A stretch of DNA of 64,000 nucleotides, taken from Melioribacteraceae bacterium (GTDB lineage: Bacteria > Bacteroidota > Ignavibacteria > Ignavibacteriales > Melioribacteraceae). The position numbers were made by a program, and so were the translations under genes. Below are positions 26,501 through 34,279 of the stretch, piece after piece (the stretch's first letter is position 1; each line of letters opens with the position of its first letter). The DNA lies in the NCBI GenBank assembly GCA_016927595.1, contig JAFGMI010000008.1:23853-87852 (forward strand), in the 5' to 3' direction. The notes beneath the pieces were generated by a model, which was given only the letters and a program-made list of their open reading frames with translations, did no database searches and was not told the origin of the DNA.

Positions 26501-28110
26501 TAAAAGCCGGTGTTGCTGTTGACTCTGCATTGGCAGGTGCTATGACCGCAGCAGGCGTATTTACATGGACGCCTTCATATGTTCAAGCCGGTGATTATGT
26601 ATTAGTTGCTACTGCATCCGACGGTCTAGGCGCAACAGACGATACGGTTGCTGTTGTAGTTACGGATGTTAATGCCGCTCCTACATTTACTGAAGTTCTG
26701 GTTAACGACACAGTATTTGTCGGTGAATCGTTCGAATTCATTTACGAAGCTGTTGACCTTGATGGCGATGCATTAACATTCAGCTTTGCTGATGAAAATC
26801 CGACTGGATCAACTATAACTGCAATAAACGATACAAGCGCTAAATTCTCATGGACACCTGAAGTTCAGGCTACAGCTATCTATCTGATTAAAGTAAAAGT
26901 ATCGGATGGAACAGCCGAAGCTAACACAACAGGCGAACTTCTTGTTAAAGTTACAACTGTTGATCTGAGCGGTAAGGTTACATATGCAGACGGCGCGCTT
27001 GCAATTGCAAATGCAGAAGTTACATTAAATACAGCTAAAGATACAACAGATGCAAACGGTGATTTCGGATTTACTGGTGTAGCTGCAGGATCATATACTC
27101 TTACTGCAAGCAAGACCGGTAACAGCGGCGGTATTTCATCTGCAGATGCTTTGGCTGCGGCTTTGTTCTTTGTAGACGACTCTGTAAACGCATTAACCGA
27201 TATGCAGCAGTTAGCAGCAGACGTGAATGAAGACGCCACAGTAAACCTGACTGATGCTCTCCTTATTCTGAGAAAATCTGTAGGTTTCGACGACGCAACA
27301 TTCACAGCTGACGAATGGCTGTTTGAATCCGAAAGCGTTACAGTTACTACATCAAATGTTACACAGAACTTTGCAGGTATTGTAGCCGGCGACGTTAATG
27401 CAAGCTTTACACTAAGCATGGCTAAACAAGCTGCTCCAATATCGGTTAACAGTTCAGAAATACTTAAGATTAAACCTCAGGCAGAATTTGAATTGCCTGT
27501 TAAAGTTAGTGCTCCGGCTGAAGTTAGTGCTTACAACTTAGCGTTCAGCTACCCTGCAGATCTTATGGAATTTGTAGGCGTAAGCGGTGCATCTAACATT
27601 ATATATAACGATGAAGAAGGATTGGTTAAAATTGCTTTTGCAGACTTCACCGGTAAGAAACCGCTTAGTGTTGATGAAGACGGTGCTATTGCGCTTCTCA
27701 AATTCAAAGCTACCGAAGCATTTGCTAAATCTAGTGAAGCAAGTGTAACCTTACAGGAAGGTGAAGTAGTTAACAGGTTTGGTAAAGATGCTAATGTTGC
27801 GTTGAATGTTGCTACAGTATCTGTATCAATACCTACAACTTTCGCGTTGATGCAGAACTATCCGAACCCATTCAATCCGTCAACAACTATATCTTACGAC
27901 TTACCGGAAAACGGCAAAGTAACATTGACCATTTACAACACTATCGGTCAGGAAGTTGCTACACTGGTTAACGGTACAGTACAGGAAGCAGGTTCATATA
28001 AGGTTAATTGGAATGCTTCAAATCTGGCTAGTGGTATTTATCTCTACAGAATTAACGTAGAAGGTGCAAAAAACCACGTAGTTGTTAAGAAAATGATGCT
28101 TATGAAGTAA
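20587..28110 (+). CDS. giant T9SS-secreted repeat protein with dockerin- and cohesin-like modules
   Basis: A 2507-residue exported protein with a signal peptide ending near SLIAQT. Residues about 28-1640 are a low-complexity Thr/Gly/Asn/Ala-rich array of short beta-strands (phrases like LTVSGGS, TLNNLTLNKAAG), typical of right-handed beta-helix adhesins. Residues about 1730-2118 hold three to four cadherin/Ig-like domains with NVNQPPTWT and GDYVLVATASDG. A carboxypeptidase-regulatory-like domain (2124-2170) and a dockerin-like Ca2+ loop (DVNEDATVNLTD, about 2211-2235) follow, then a cohesin-like domain (2282-2405). Residues 2414-2507 are a T9SS sorting domain with QNYPNPFNPST. It is probably a surface adhesin or scaffold. 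It has a good AGGAG site and a strong terminator, so it is likely monocistronic. Confidence 0.88.
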   Translation: MNFYKLLKQLSFIAVMLAFGASSLIAQTYVSNTNGNDVTGTGTALSPYKTIAVGMTNTASGGTIIVDPDTYAEGGAQLVIGDAYTFVAEDFWTTPSGLTVVTITNGIEIAPGAGKTVSIGETGLTWNLGATANALELTDGALNIVTANVTIASGGTVTRTAGTLNQALTTTNVNVTYDGTLDIAAGPEVPADLGTGLLTVNITAGKTVTFANAIETTGGITVTTGNATFNGNLDLSTSTFTNTPAGNAISITGNMSFTSGRILNSNTGVVVIDGNVSWSLGADLVASAVDNNGNGTITLNGTVSFTHDAVAVGDWDAVIDNNGTGTITLAQGFSSNDAAANKTTRVSLTNVSTGNLISNSTITAWDVTQAAAAGAIKVAGGTVKNAISVGAAGTLELTADLTASGAVAHNNAGTIKLNSNTLTISGAGGNLPGGGNVISTTAATVGSGTLSVTNAITVTQAQLPNVSISGAAGKLTLGGATVAYGNVVLNSAVNGALTDGGFNLTLHGNFTRSDNTPTNHALTGTLTFANTTTAQTLTPGASLSLNNLTLNKAAGVVVTLQASIIVKNNLTITAGSLNVGDANLNMTGTGVTFDNSGSAYSSTGNGYVVFENASAGGALTATIQGTGTFGNILINLVDATDHVATGSNISFSGILYINKGDLDVDGAAETLTFTNTLVASPTIKINTTAANSASLVATAGAVAVAAATTINLEYFGTTAFAAALEWSVGTATKLNNVTINTTNVAVTGYNGASTIAGVLTVASGATLTQGANVYTLSGASKTHSVLGTVGGGTLTVTGAGSAINGGVAAADAAKINNLIINLTNATDVFTSSNLKEIADLTVTKGDAAITMTTTVSKVANVTLTAGSLNLNMPGTTAVSNTHTGDLTLTSGTLTYTRTAAQNTIAGKVTLTAGDLILGSNVLVAGDGADGILQDDGNINLGGFDLTLQPAAAFAADYDRTAAGAAGTITNGTLVLDATTQAIDLSPGTSFVLPNVECVGTANGVTFNASLEIGGTLLVDNAGTLTQGAGVLTVSGGSIHIESDAGAFTGAMTITGTTVTLEKDYAIPTLVINSAGTVSVVSDPVATVRTLTVGTAFTLTQGTLAMGDHHLAVSTAFTYTAGSITQEDGILKLNVALPTLPATGFAVDNLQVLTTATSFGTSAVTVNKNLIMDVSITTSADGKLTLGDGCLITRTANAAVLSKLPTFGANTDVKYMTFTGGDISTAKELPATVRNLTLVSSDATANNADAVEVLLTANVTVSGTLSLADKLDAVTNSKTVTMGDGSTLELKVNGTVALDKNVVKSGAMDLVYNGATNTSLREFGTITSGAHPTYTGDITFKNDVNLDAATHTINGTVTLDGGNIITNSDAVNAAAMDAAVTAASPVVITINGHGLTTGTEVYIRGNSEIADGEYAVTAINANTFSVPFDNTAGAGAATDGTVYKTDRTLNLQGNVAETANKGWFRGTGNVNFTGANDQTLTIVENKTIAAYSSFAVNKTNADDYVLLSGGNLDFAANSINLGLTKGVLNTDATSKIILKQSVSGGQPTQGFARTAGVVAGNVEKFIDRSTTVDISKVEFPTGSLAGEYRPANFYFKSTPQSSINLLVNHEEVSPGGENGIPLTVNSTLTVTNYPDFFWFARSDIALAPSYKFDVEFQAQGYNDYVLDGIENVRLMRRDSGNVANNWVLQGGTTATYDNSTIDANWPLVKVIDATGGITQQGSRFTYSQSNKAPVVAKTATKNSAVLDVSAGTATINEKTDTLVVTYTVSDPDIGDAATLSSTLLPTGATWANSKVTWTPGYDQAGTHEIIITGTDTYNQMTHDTLTVTVNNVNQPPTWTAAPTDTTNVYENTASTFTFTAVDADVQDVTYTFAVTAGTSPDSISIVDTTGVLYIMPAFGEAGNVFSVKVTATDGASPIDSTVVFKVNNVNRVPVVDTAMPDTTVAEAATLTLDFGPNFSDPDAEALTFTHKLLKAGVAVDSALAGAMTAAGVFTWTPSYVQAGDYVLVATASDGLGATDDTVAVVVTDVNAAPTFTEVLVNDTVFVGESFEFIYEAVDLDGDALTFSFADENPTGSTITAINDTSAKFSWTPEVQATAIYLIKVKVSDGTAEANTTGELLVKVTTVDLSGKVTYADGALAIANAEVTLNTAKDTTDANGDFGFTGVAAGSYTLTASKTGNSGGISSADALAAALFFVDDSVNALTDMQQLAADVNEDATVNLTDALLILRKSVGFDDATFTADEWLFESESVTVTTSNVTQNFAGIVAGDVNASFTLSMAKQAAPISVNSSEILKIKPQAEFELPVKVSAPAEVSAYNLAFSYPADLMEFVGVSGASNIIYNDEEGLVKIAFADFTGKKPLSVDEDGAIALLKFKATEAFAKSSEASVTLQEGEVVNRFGKDANVALNVATVSVSIPTTFALMQNYPNPFNPSTTISYDLPENGKVTLTIYNTIGQEVATLVNGTVQEAGSYKVNWNASNLASGIYLYRINVEGAKNHVVVKKMMLMK

Positions 28111-28123
28111 GACTGATTAAATT

Positions 28124-28157
28124 CAGGGTGTAAGTTAAAACTTACACCCTGTTTTTT
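28124..28157 (+). terminator. rho-independent terminator after the giant gene
   Basis: An 11-bp perfect stem (CAGGGTGTAAG/CTTACACCCTG) with a 6-base loop and a T run at 28152-28157. It separates the giant gene from the next one. Confidence 0.93.
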
Positions 28158-28189
28158 ATAATCTATGTTTAATTTTGAGAGGAACTTAT

Positions 28190-31100
28190 ATGAAAAAAAT
28201 CACATCAATTTTGAGCTTAATTTTTCTTTTTGGTTTTTCCGTTCTCCAGGCTCAAGTTGCAACTATAAGTTTATCAGATACCACAGCTGTTGAAGGTTCT
28301 GCAATAAACGTTCCCCTCAGTACAAACAATGATCTCGAAGATGTTAGCTCTCTTACATTTAATATAAAATATGATGCCGCTGTATTAACATTCAATAATG
28401 AAATTGCAAACAGCCAGTTATTAACAACCGGTAATTTGCAGGTTAATCATACGGAAGACGGAGCTAACAGTATTATTTCAATTGGATGGTTTAGCACTAC
28501 GCCAATCACAATTCAAGATTTAATTTTGGATTTGAAATTTGTTTATATTGAGGGTACTTCTCCGTTAACATTTACGGGTACTAATGAAGTAACCACAGCA
28601 GCTGCTATTATCGATGTTGCTTTTGATGACGGCAGTGTTTTCTTGGCTGGTCAGGGTCCATTAACATTTTCTCTTTCGGACGAAACTTCAGATCAGAATC
28701 AGTCTGTAGCTGTTGATCTCAGAGGAATGAATCTGAATGAAGTAGGAGCTATGCAGTTTACTGTTGAATACGACACTACTGCATTAGATTTTGTTGAATT
28801 ACAAAACGACATTGTGGGTTTTACCATAAACTCGGATGTTGATGGTGTAATTACGCTGGGATGGTTCTCAACTGACGGTTTGTCGGTTATTAACTCAATT
28901 CTGGCGCAGCTCGTATTTAATTATACAAGTGGAAATGTTCCCGTTACTTTTGATCAGGCAGCATGTGAAATCACTAAGCTCGATCAGACAACATTAGTTG
29001 CAACTTATAATGACGGTAGTGTTGCTCAGACTACCGCTACTTTAAGCCTGGCTGACGTTACAGCCCATATCGGCGATACTGTAAATGTTAGCTTCAGTGC
29101 TAAAAACATTGTCGATCTCGGCGCGATGACAGTTAAAATTAATTATAATGCTACAAATCTTTCATTTTTAGGATTAGTAAACCAAACAGCAGCCGGAAAC
29201 TTTAGCGCAAATTCTGCCGGCGGTGTTCTAACACTAGGATATTTTAATATTGACGGTCTTGATGTGGTAAGTGATCAGCTGGTAGACCTTCAGTTTGTTT
29301 ATAATGCCGGAACATCAAACGCTCTGGTATTCGATGAAGCAGACCCCGAAGTAATAGAAGTAGACGCCACACCAATCAATGTTGCGTTTGTGGATGGGTC
29401 TGTCAGTGAAGATACAGCAAACGTAGCCCCGGTATTCACGGCTGTACTCGGTGCTGCTGAAATTACAGGAGGCGATACACTTTCATTTACATATACAGCA
29501 ACCGATGTAAATGATGATACTCTAGTATTTGCACTTGTTTCCGGACCGGAAGGAATGACAGTTGACAGTACCGGCGTTCTTAACTGGGCTACAACTCTGA
29601 CTACAGCGGGTACTTTCGATGTTGTTGTTTCTGTAAGTGATGGGGAACTTGCTAATTTAGATTCCTCAACCGTATTGGTAAATGATATAGCGGTTGAAGT
29701 TACAATCAAACAAATACAAACACCTGTAGATTCCACCGATGCTTCCCCATATGCTGGTCAGTATGTCAGAACTACTGGTGTTGTTACAGCAGTCGATGCT
29801 TATGGAAGCAGTAAAGGATTCTTCCTGCAGGATGGCACAGGTGCTTACAGCGGCGTTTTCGTTTATGATCGTGCAGAACCTGTTGTCGAAATAGGCGATA
29901 ATGTTACTGTTACTACTAAAGTATCTGAATACTACGGTTTAACAGAACTGGATTATGACCATAACCCGGTTGCTCTCGTTGTGAACAGCACGGGCAATTC
30001 TGTTCCATCAGCAACTACTATTACCGCTGCTGATATGGGCGAAGAGTATGAAAGTGTCCTTATCAGAATAGCAGATGCAACGGTAACAAATGATAGTCTT
30101 GGTTTCGGTGAATGGGAAGTCAGCGATGCAAGCGGTTCAATTGTTGTTGATAATGAACTTATGTCCTTTACACCTGAAGACGGCGCTGTTTATCATGTTA
30201 CCGGTGTTGGTTATTATTCTTATGATCAGTATAAAATAGCACCTAGAGACGAATTTGATATCGTCGTAGGAGCTGATGTTTTATATACATGGTTTGAAGT
30301 TCCGGCTGGCTCGGAAATATTCCTGAGTGCAACGGATAACAACCAGAGAGGTATGGCTTACAACCCGGCTACCGGAAATGTTCTTGTTGCTTCAAGAACC
30401 GGCGATAACAAAATATACGTTCTCGACGGAATTACGGGAGAATATCTCGCAGATCTCGATATGGGTAATGTTAATGATTCATCTTATCAGTACAGAGTTA
30501 ATCAGGTTGTTGTTACCGATGACGGTGTAATTTATGCCTGTAATATGGTGGCATTCAGCTTTGCAGCTAATTCTTTCGTAATTCACAGATGGGCTGATGA
30601 AGATGCTACACCCACTATCGCTTATAAAGGGACACTCACAACAAGAAACGGCGATGCAATGGCAGTTGTCGGTACAGGAACATCTACAGTAATTTACGCC
30701 GGTGGTGCAAATTCTGCAGAATTGAGAAAGTATACAACTGCTGACGGTGAAAACTTTGTGCTCGAATCCACAATTACGTGGGCAAACGGAGTGCATGGTA
30801 TTGCTCCGGTATCAGCCGATGCCAATTCTAATATCTGGGTCAACAAAGCCGGTCAGGCTGTAACCCTAATAGATCAGAGTGGTACAGTGCTTGCAACCGT
30901 ACCGTCATCAGTTCTTTCACTCGACTTTTCCGGTGTTGATTATCTCGCAATGGGAGACGGAACTCAATTGCTTGCAATCGGAGCCAGCACAACTGCTGAT
31001 AATGCTCTGAAGGTAAAAGTTGTTGATGTTACCGATTTAGACCATCCGAGAGTTACATGGATGGGTGAAAGATCTACTGCGTATAACTTAAACAACATTA

Positions 31101-32365
31101 CAAGCGGCGGCGTAGTAAACATTGCAGCTTACGAAGACGGATTCAAACTATACTCGTTAGTTTGTAATAACGGCGTGGGTGCATTTGGAACTGTTGAGGC
31201 TCCTCCTCCGCCATTCAGACTGAGAACGTTAACACACGACACCGGTAATCTTAAATTCCAGATTTGGAACGATGGTACATACGGTGCAAGTATTAACGGA
31301 ACTTCAGGTTTGATTGAATGGAACGGTCAGGACGGTCTCTGGAGAGGCTCTCCTCTCTGGGGTAGAACATCTGTTGGTAAAGTAAGCGGTTCAGCTTATC
31401 TGGGTGGCTCGGCAACACGCTATAATGATTTAACAGGTGTTGCAGATGAGTTCAGATATGGTTTCACTGAAATGGCTGAATTTGATCAGGTTGCAGACTA
31501 CACTATTACCGACGGTAATAATTCTGCAGGCTACGGTTTACCGGTAAATGTTGTAAGCATGTCTAAATCAGGTCTTGAAGCTGTTATTGTGTGGTTTGGA
31601 TTTGTTAACAATACAGCTGAATCAATAGATGACCTTTACGGTGGTCTGTTCCTGGATTTCGATGTTGACGGTGATACTTATGAAACGAATTCTGGCGGAT
31701 ACAGTGAAGGCGAAAGACTTGTCTATGTTTATGACTCACAGTCTCCATATTATTACGGCGTTTCTGCGGTATATGGATTTGACGGCTATCTTGCTACAAC
31801 ATCATCCGCTTCCGATCTTAATGATTCCCGTACCAAAGCGTTTCAGGGGATTTCAACTCCAGACGCAGACGGACCGGATACAAACGGTGATATACGGACA
31901 TTTATCGGCAGCAAGGTTGATGCTATTGCTCCTGGTGATACAGGATGGGTTGCATTTGTAATCTCTGCTGGTGATGAATTGATTAATTTAAGGGATAATA
32001 TCAGTCATGCAATTACCGTTGCCAAGTATTACTTCGACAATAGTATTGTTGTAACTGATGTCGAGCAGGAACCTGGAATACCGGAAGATTATTCATTGTC
32101 ACAGAACTATCCTAACCCGTTCAATCCGACTACTACAATTAAGTTCGGATTGCCGGTTGCTAGTCAAGTAAAAGTTAAAGTATATAATTTGCTGGGTGAA
32201 ACTGTTCAGGTTCTTGTGGATCAGAGCATGGCAGCCGGTTCTTATAATATTAACTTTAATGCAAGCAATCTGGCATCGGGTGTTTACTTCTATAATATAG
32301 AAGCTAAATCGGTTGATGGCTCAAAGGACTTTAATATTGTCAAGAAAATGATGCTTGTTAAATAG
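28190..32365 (+). CDS. large T9SS-secreted protein with three cohesin-like domains, OB-like domain and beta-propeller
   Basis: A 1391-residue exported protein with a signal peptide ending VLQAQ. Three tandem cohesin-like domains (about 24-150, 155-280, 282-410) share the pattern ISLSDTTAVEGSAINVPL...FNIKYDAAVLTF...ISIGWFS. An Ig-like domain (412-500), a DUF5689/OB-like domain (502-690, VRTTGVVTAVDAYGSSKGFFLQDG) and a propeller-like region (694-1000) follow. A beta-rich region common in Ignavibacteria (1000-1290) leads to a T9SS sorting domain with QNYPNPFNPTT (1297-1391). The start is the ATG at 28190 with GAGAGGA ahead, not the upstream TTG. Cohesin domains bind dockerins, and the preceding gene has a dockerin-like loop, so they may interact (inference). 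Confidence 0.88.
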   Translation: MKKITSILSLIFLFGFSVLQAQVATISLSDTTAVEGSAINVPLSTNNDLEDVSSLTFNIKYDAAVLTFNNEIANSQLLTTGNLQVNHTEDGANSIISIGWFSTTPITIQDLILDLKFVYIEGTSPLTFTGTNEVTTAAAIIDVAFDDGSVFLAGQGPLTFSLSDETSDQNQSVAVDLRGMNLNEVGAMQFTVEYDTTALDFVELQNDIVGFTINSDVDGVITLGWFSTDGLSVINSILAQLVFNYTSGNVPVTFDQAACEITKLDQTTLVATYNDGSVAQTTATLSLADVTAHIGDTVNVSFSAKNIVDLGAMTVKINYNATNLSFLGLVNQTAAGNFSANSAGGVLTLGYFNIDGLDVVSDQLVDLQFVYNAGTSNALVFDEADPEVIEVDATPINVAFVDGSVSEDTANVAPVFTAVLGAAEITGGDTLSFTYTATDVNDDTLVFALVSGPEGMTVDSTGVLNWATTLTTAGTFDVVVSVSDGELANLDSSTVLVNDIAVEVTIKQIQTPVDSTDASPYAGQYVRTTGVVTAVDAYGSSKGFFLQDGTGAYSGVFVYDRAEPVVEIGDNVTVTTKVSEYYGLTELDYDHNPVALVVNSTGNSVPSATTITAADMGEEYESVLIRIADATVTNDSLGFGEWEVSDASGSIVVDNELMSFTPEDGAVYHVTGVGYYSYDQYKIAPRDEFDIVVGADVLYTWFEVPAGSEIFLSATDNNQRGMAYNPATGNVLVASRTGDNKIYVLDGITGEYLADLDMGNVNDSSYQYRVNQVVVTDDGVIYACNMVAFSFAANSFVIHRWADEDATPTIAYKGTLTTRNGDAMAVVGTGTSTVIYAGGANSAELRKYTTADGENFVLESTITWANGVHGIAPVSADANSNIWVNKAGQAVTLIDQSGTVLATVPSSVLSLDFSGVDYLAMGDGTQLLAIGASTTADNALKVKVVDVTDLDHPRVTWMGERSTAYNLNNITSGGVVNIAAYEDGFKLYSLVCNNGVGAFGTVEAPPPPFRLRTLTHDTGNLKFQIWNDGTYGASINGTSGLIEWNGQDGLWRGSPLWGRTSVGKVSGSAYLGGSATRYNDLTGVADEFRYGFTEMAEFDQVADYTITDGNNSAGYGLPVNVVSMSKSGLEAVIVWFGFVNNTAESIDDLYGGLFLDFDVDGDTYETNSGGYSEGERLVYVYDSQSPYYYGVSAVYGFDGYLATTSSASDLNDSRTKAFQGISTPDADGPDTNGDIRTFIGSKVDAIAPGDTGWVAFVISAGDELINLRDNISHAITVAKYYFDNSIVVTDVEQEPGIPEDYSLSQNYPNPFNPTTTIKFGLPVASQVKVKVYNLLGETVQVLVDQSMAAGSYNINFNASNLASGVYFYNIEAKSVDGSKDFNIVKKMMLVK

Positions 32366-32390
32366 CAATAGATTCGATGAGTTTTACTCA

Positions 32391-32418
32391 AAGCCCGGCA
32401 TTTATGTCGGGCTTTTTT
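32391..32418 (+). terminator. rho-independent terminator
   Basis: A 7-bp stem AAGCCCG/CGGGCTT with a 10-base loop, followed by six T. It ends the transcript of the cohesin-like protein gene. Confidence 0.9.
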
Positions 32419-32603
32419 ATTTCACCAATCCCATATAAAAAATGCATTTATTTTGGAACCATGGCGCAGCCGGATTGTATCAGTACTTGAAAATTTATTT
32501 CTAATGTATGCAAATTATTATTTTGTAGATATGATTCTTAATTCCTTGAAAAAAAATCTCCTAGTTTATAACTTTACACCTTCAATAATTATTCAAAAGT
32601 CTT

Positions 32604-33536
32604 ATGAATATTCAAGTAACAAATCTTACTAAAAAGTACGGTACTCAGAGAGCCGTAGATAATATTTCCTTTAATGTCAGCACAGGCGAAATACTGGGAT
32701 TTCTGGGACCTAACGGTGCAGGTAAAACAACAACTATGAAGATTCTCACATGCTTCATGGCTCCCACGGATGGGGATGTAAATATCGGAGGATATTCCAT
32801 CCATGAGGATGCTGCGGAAATAAAACGAAGAATCGGTTATCTTCCGGAAAATAATCCGCTTTATCTTGATATGCAGATGCTTGATTATCTTGAATTTGTT
32901 GCTCATCTGCATGGAGTTGATAAGAACAAAATTGATAAGCGTATCGCCGAAATGATTGCAGTGTGCGGATTGAACGTGGAAAAACATAAGAAAATCGGCG
33001 AGCTTTCAAAGGGATACCGCCAGCGGGTGGGTCTGGCTCAGGCGATGATACACGACCCGGATATTCTGATTCTGGATGAACCTACGACAGGGCTCGATCC
33101 GAACCAGATTGTAGAGATCAGGAAACTTATCAGGGAAATAGGCAAAGAGAAGACAGTGATATTGAGTACTCACATACTGCCGGAAGTTGAAGCTACCTGC
33201 GATAGAATACTTATAATTAATAACGGAAAAATTGTGGCAGACGGTACCTCGGAAGTCTTGCGAAAGCAGGCTCAGAGCGAGGAAACTTTGCGTGTTCAGA
33301 TACTTGATGCTAAAAATAAGGATGAAATAATTACTTCCGTAAGTGCGCTTGATTCAGTTTCGATGATCGATCCTGTTAGTGATATGGATAATACGTTTAT
33401 TATTAATAGCCGGGCGAACCAATCATCAAAACGAAACTTGTTTAATTTATGTGTGGAGAAGAAGTGGGTTCTTACTGAAATGACCCCGCTTGAAACCAAA
33501 CTCGAAGATATATTTAGAGAATTAACAACAAACTGA
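32604..33536 (+). CDS. ABC transporter ATP-binding protein, GldA-like
   Basis: A 310-residue ATPase with all ABC motifs: Walker A GPNGAGKT (35-42), signature LSKGY (134-138), Walker B ILILDEP (154-160) and the H-loop in LSTHILPE. It is similar in size and C-terminal extension to GldA, which in Flavobacteria forms an ABC complex with GldF and GldG. The gene order here, ATPase, permease, GldG-like protein, matches gldA-gldF-gldG placed together. It opens a four-gene operon; the permease starts seven bases after its stop. Substrate unknown; members outside gliding bacteria are often annotated only as ABC-2 exporters. Confidence 0.87.
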   Translation: MNIQVTNLTKKYGTQRAVDNISFNVSTGEILGFLGPNGAGKTTTMKILTCFMAPTDGDVNIGGYSIHEDAAEIKRRIGYLPENNPLYLDMQMLDYLEFVAHLHGVDKNKIDKRIAEMIAVCGLNVEKHKKIGELSKGYRQRVGLAQAMIHDPDILILDEPTTGLDPNQIVEIRKLIREIGKEKTVILSTHILPEVEATCDRILIINNGKIVADGTSEVLRKQAQSEETLRVQILDAKNKDEIITSVSALDSVSMIDPVSDMDNTFIINSRANQSSKRNLFNLCVEKKWVLTEMTPLETKLEDIFRELTTN

Positions 33537-33543
33537 AAAAATT

Positions 33544-34269
33544 ATGAATGAAATTTTAGTTTTAGCTCACAAGGAACTGCGGACTTTTTTCGATTCATTA
33601 ATCGCCTATATTCTTATAACTATTTTCCTCGGAATGAGTGGGTTCTTTACATGGCTGTTCGGTTCGGATATTTTCTTTATCGGGCAGGCTACGCTGCAGC
33701 CCTTTTTCTCTATCGCTTACTGGACACTATTCTTTTTTATACCTGCACTGACCATGCGTATGCTGTCAGAGGAGAAGAGGAGTGGCACGCTTGAACTACT
33801 CCTGACAAAACCGCTTTCGGACTGGCAGGTAGTTATGGGAAAATTTCTGGCGTGTTTGGAATTAATTGTTATTGCGCTTCTTTTTACATTGCCGTATTAC
33901 ATTACTGTTTCGTTCATCGGTCCAATAGATCACGGGGCAGTAATCAGCGGATACTTCGGTATGCTTCTGATGAGCGCAGCTTTGATCAGCATCGGTCTGT
34001 TCGCAAGCAGCATTACAAATAACCAGATAGTTGCATTCCTTTTGTCACTTGTAATCGGTGTATTTTTCCTGATAATTTTTGATGTTCTCTCTAATAGTTT
34101 TACCGGATCATTCGGTCAGTTTCTGAACTATCTGAGTTTATCAACTCATTATGAATCCGTTTCGAGAGGTGTTATTGATTCCCGCAACATAATTTATTTC
34201 TTGTCCCTGGGGTACCTCGGACTGTTTCTTGCGGAGTCCGTATTGTCAAAAAGAAATATAGTTGAATAA
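33544..34269 (+). CDS. ABC-2 permease, GldF-like
   Basis: A 241-residue inner-membrane protein with six hydrophobic segments. Between segments two and three is the ABC-2 coupling motif MRMLSEEKRSGTLELLLTKPLSDWQVV, typical of GldF-type permeases that pair with GldA-like ATPases. It lies seven bases after the ATPase gene and its stop is about ten bases ahead of the GldG-like ATG, so the three are an operon. Confidence 0.87.
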   Translation: MNEILVLAHKELRTFFDSLIAYILITIFLGMSGFFTWLFGSDIFFIGQATLQPFFSIAYWTLFFFIPALTMRMLSEEKRSGTLELLLTKPLSDWQVVMGKFLACLELIVIALLFTLPYYITVSFIGPIDHGAVISGYFGMLLMSAALISIGLFASSITNNQIVAFLLSLVIGVFFLIIFDVLSNSFTGSFGQFLNYLSLSTHYESVSRGVIDSRNIIYFLSLGYLGLFLAESVLSKRNIVE

Positions 34270-34279
34270 TGGTATAATT

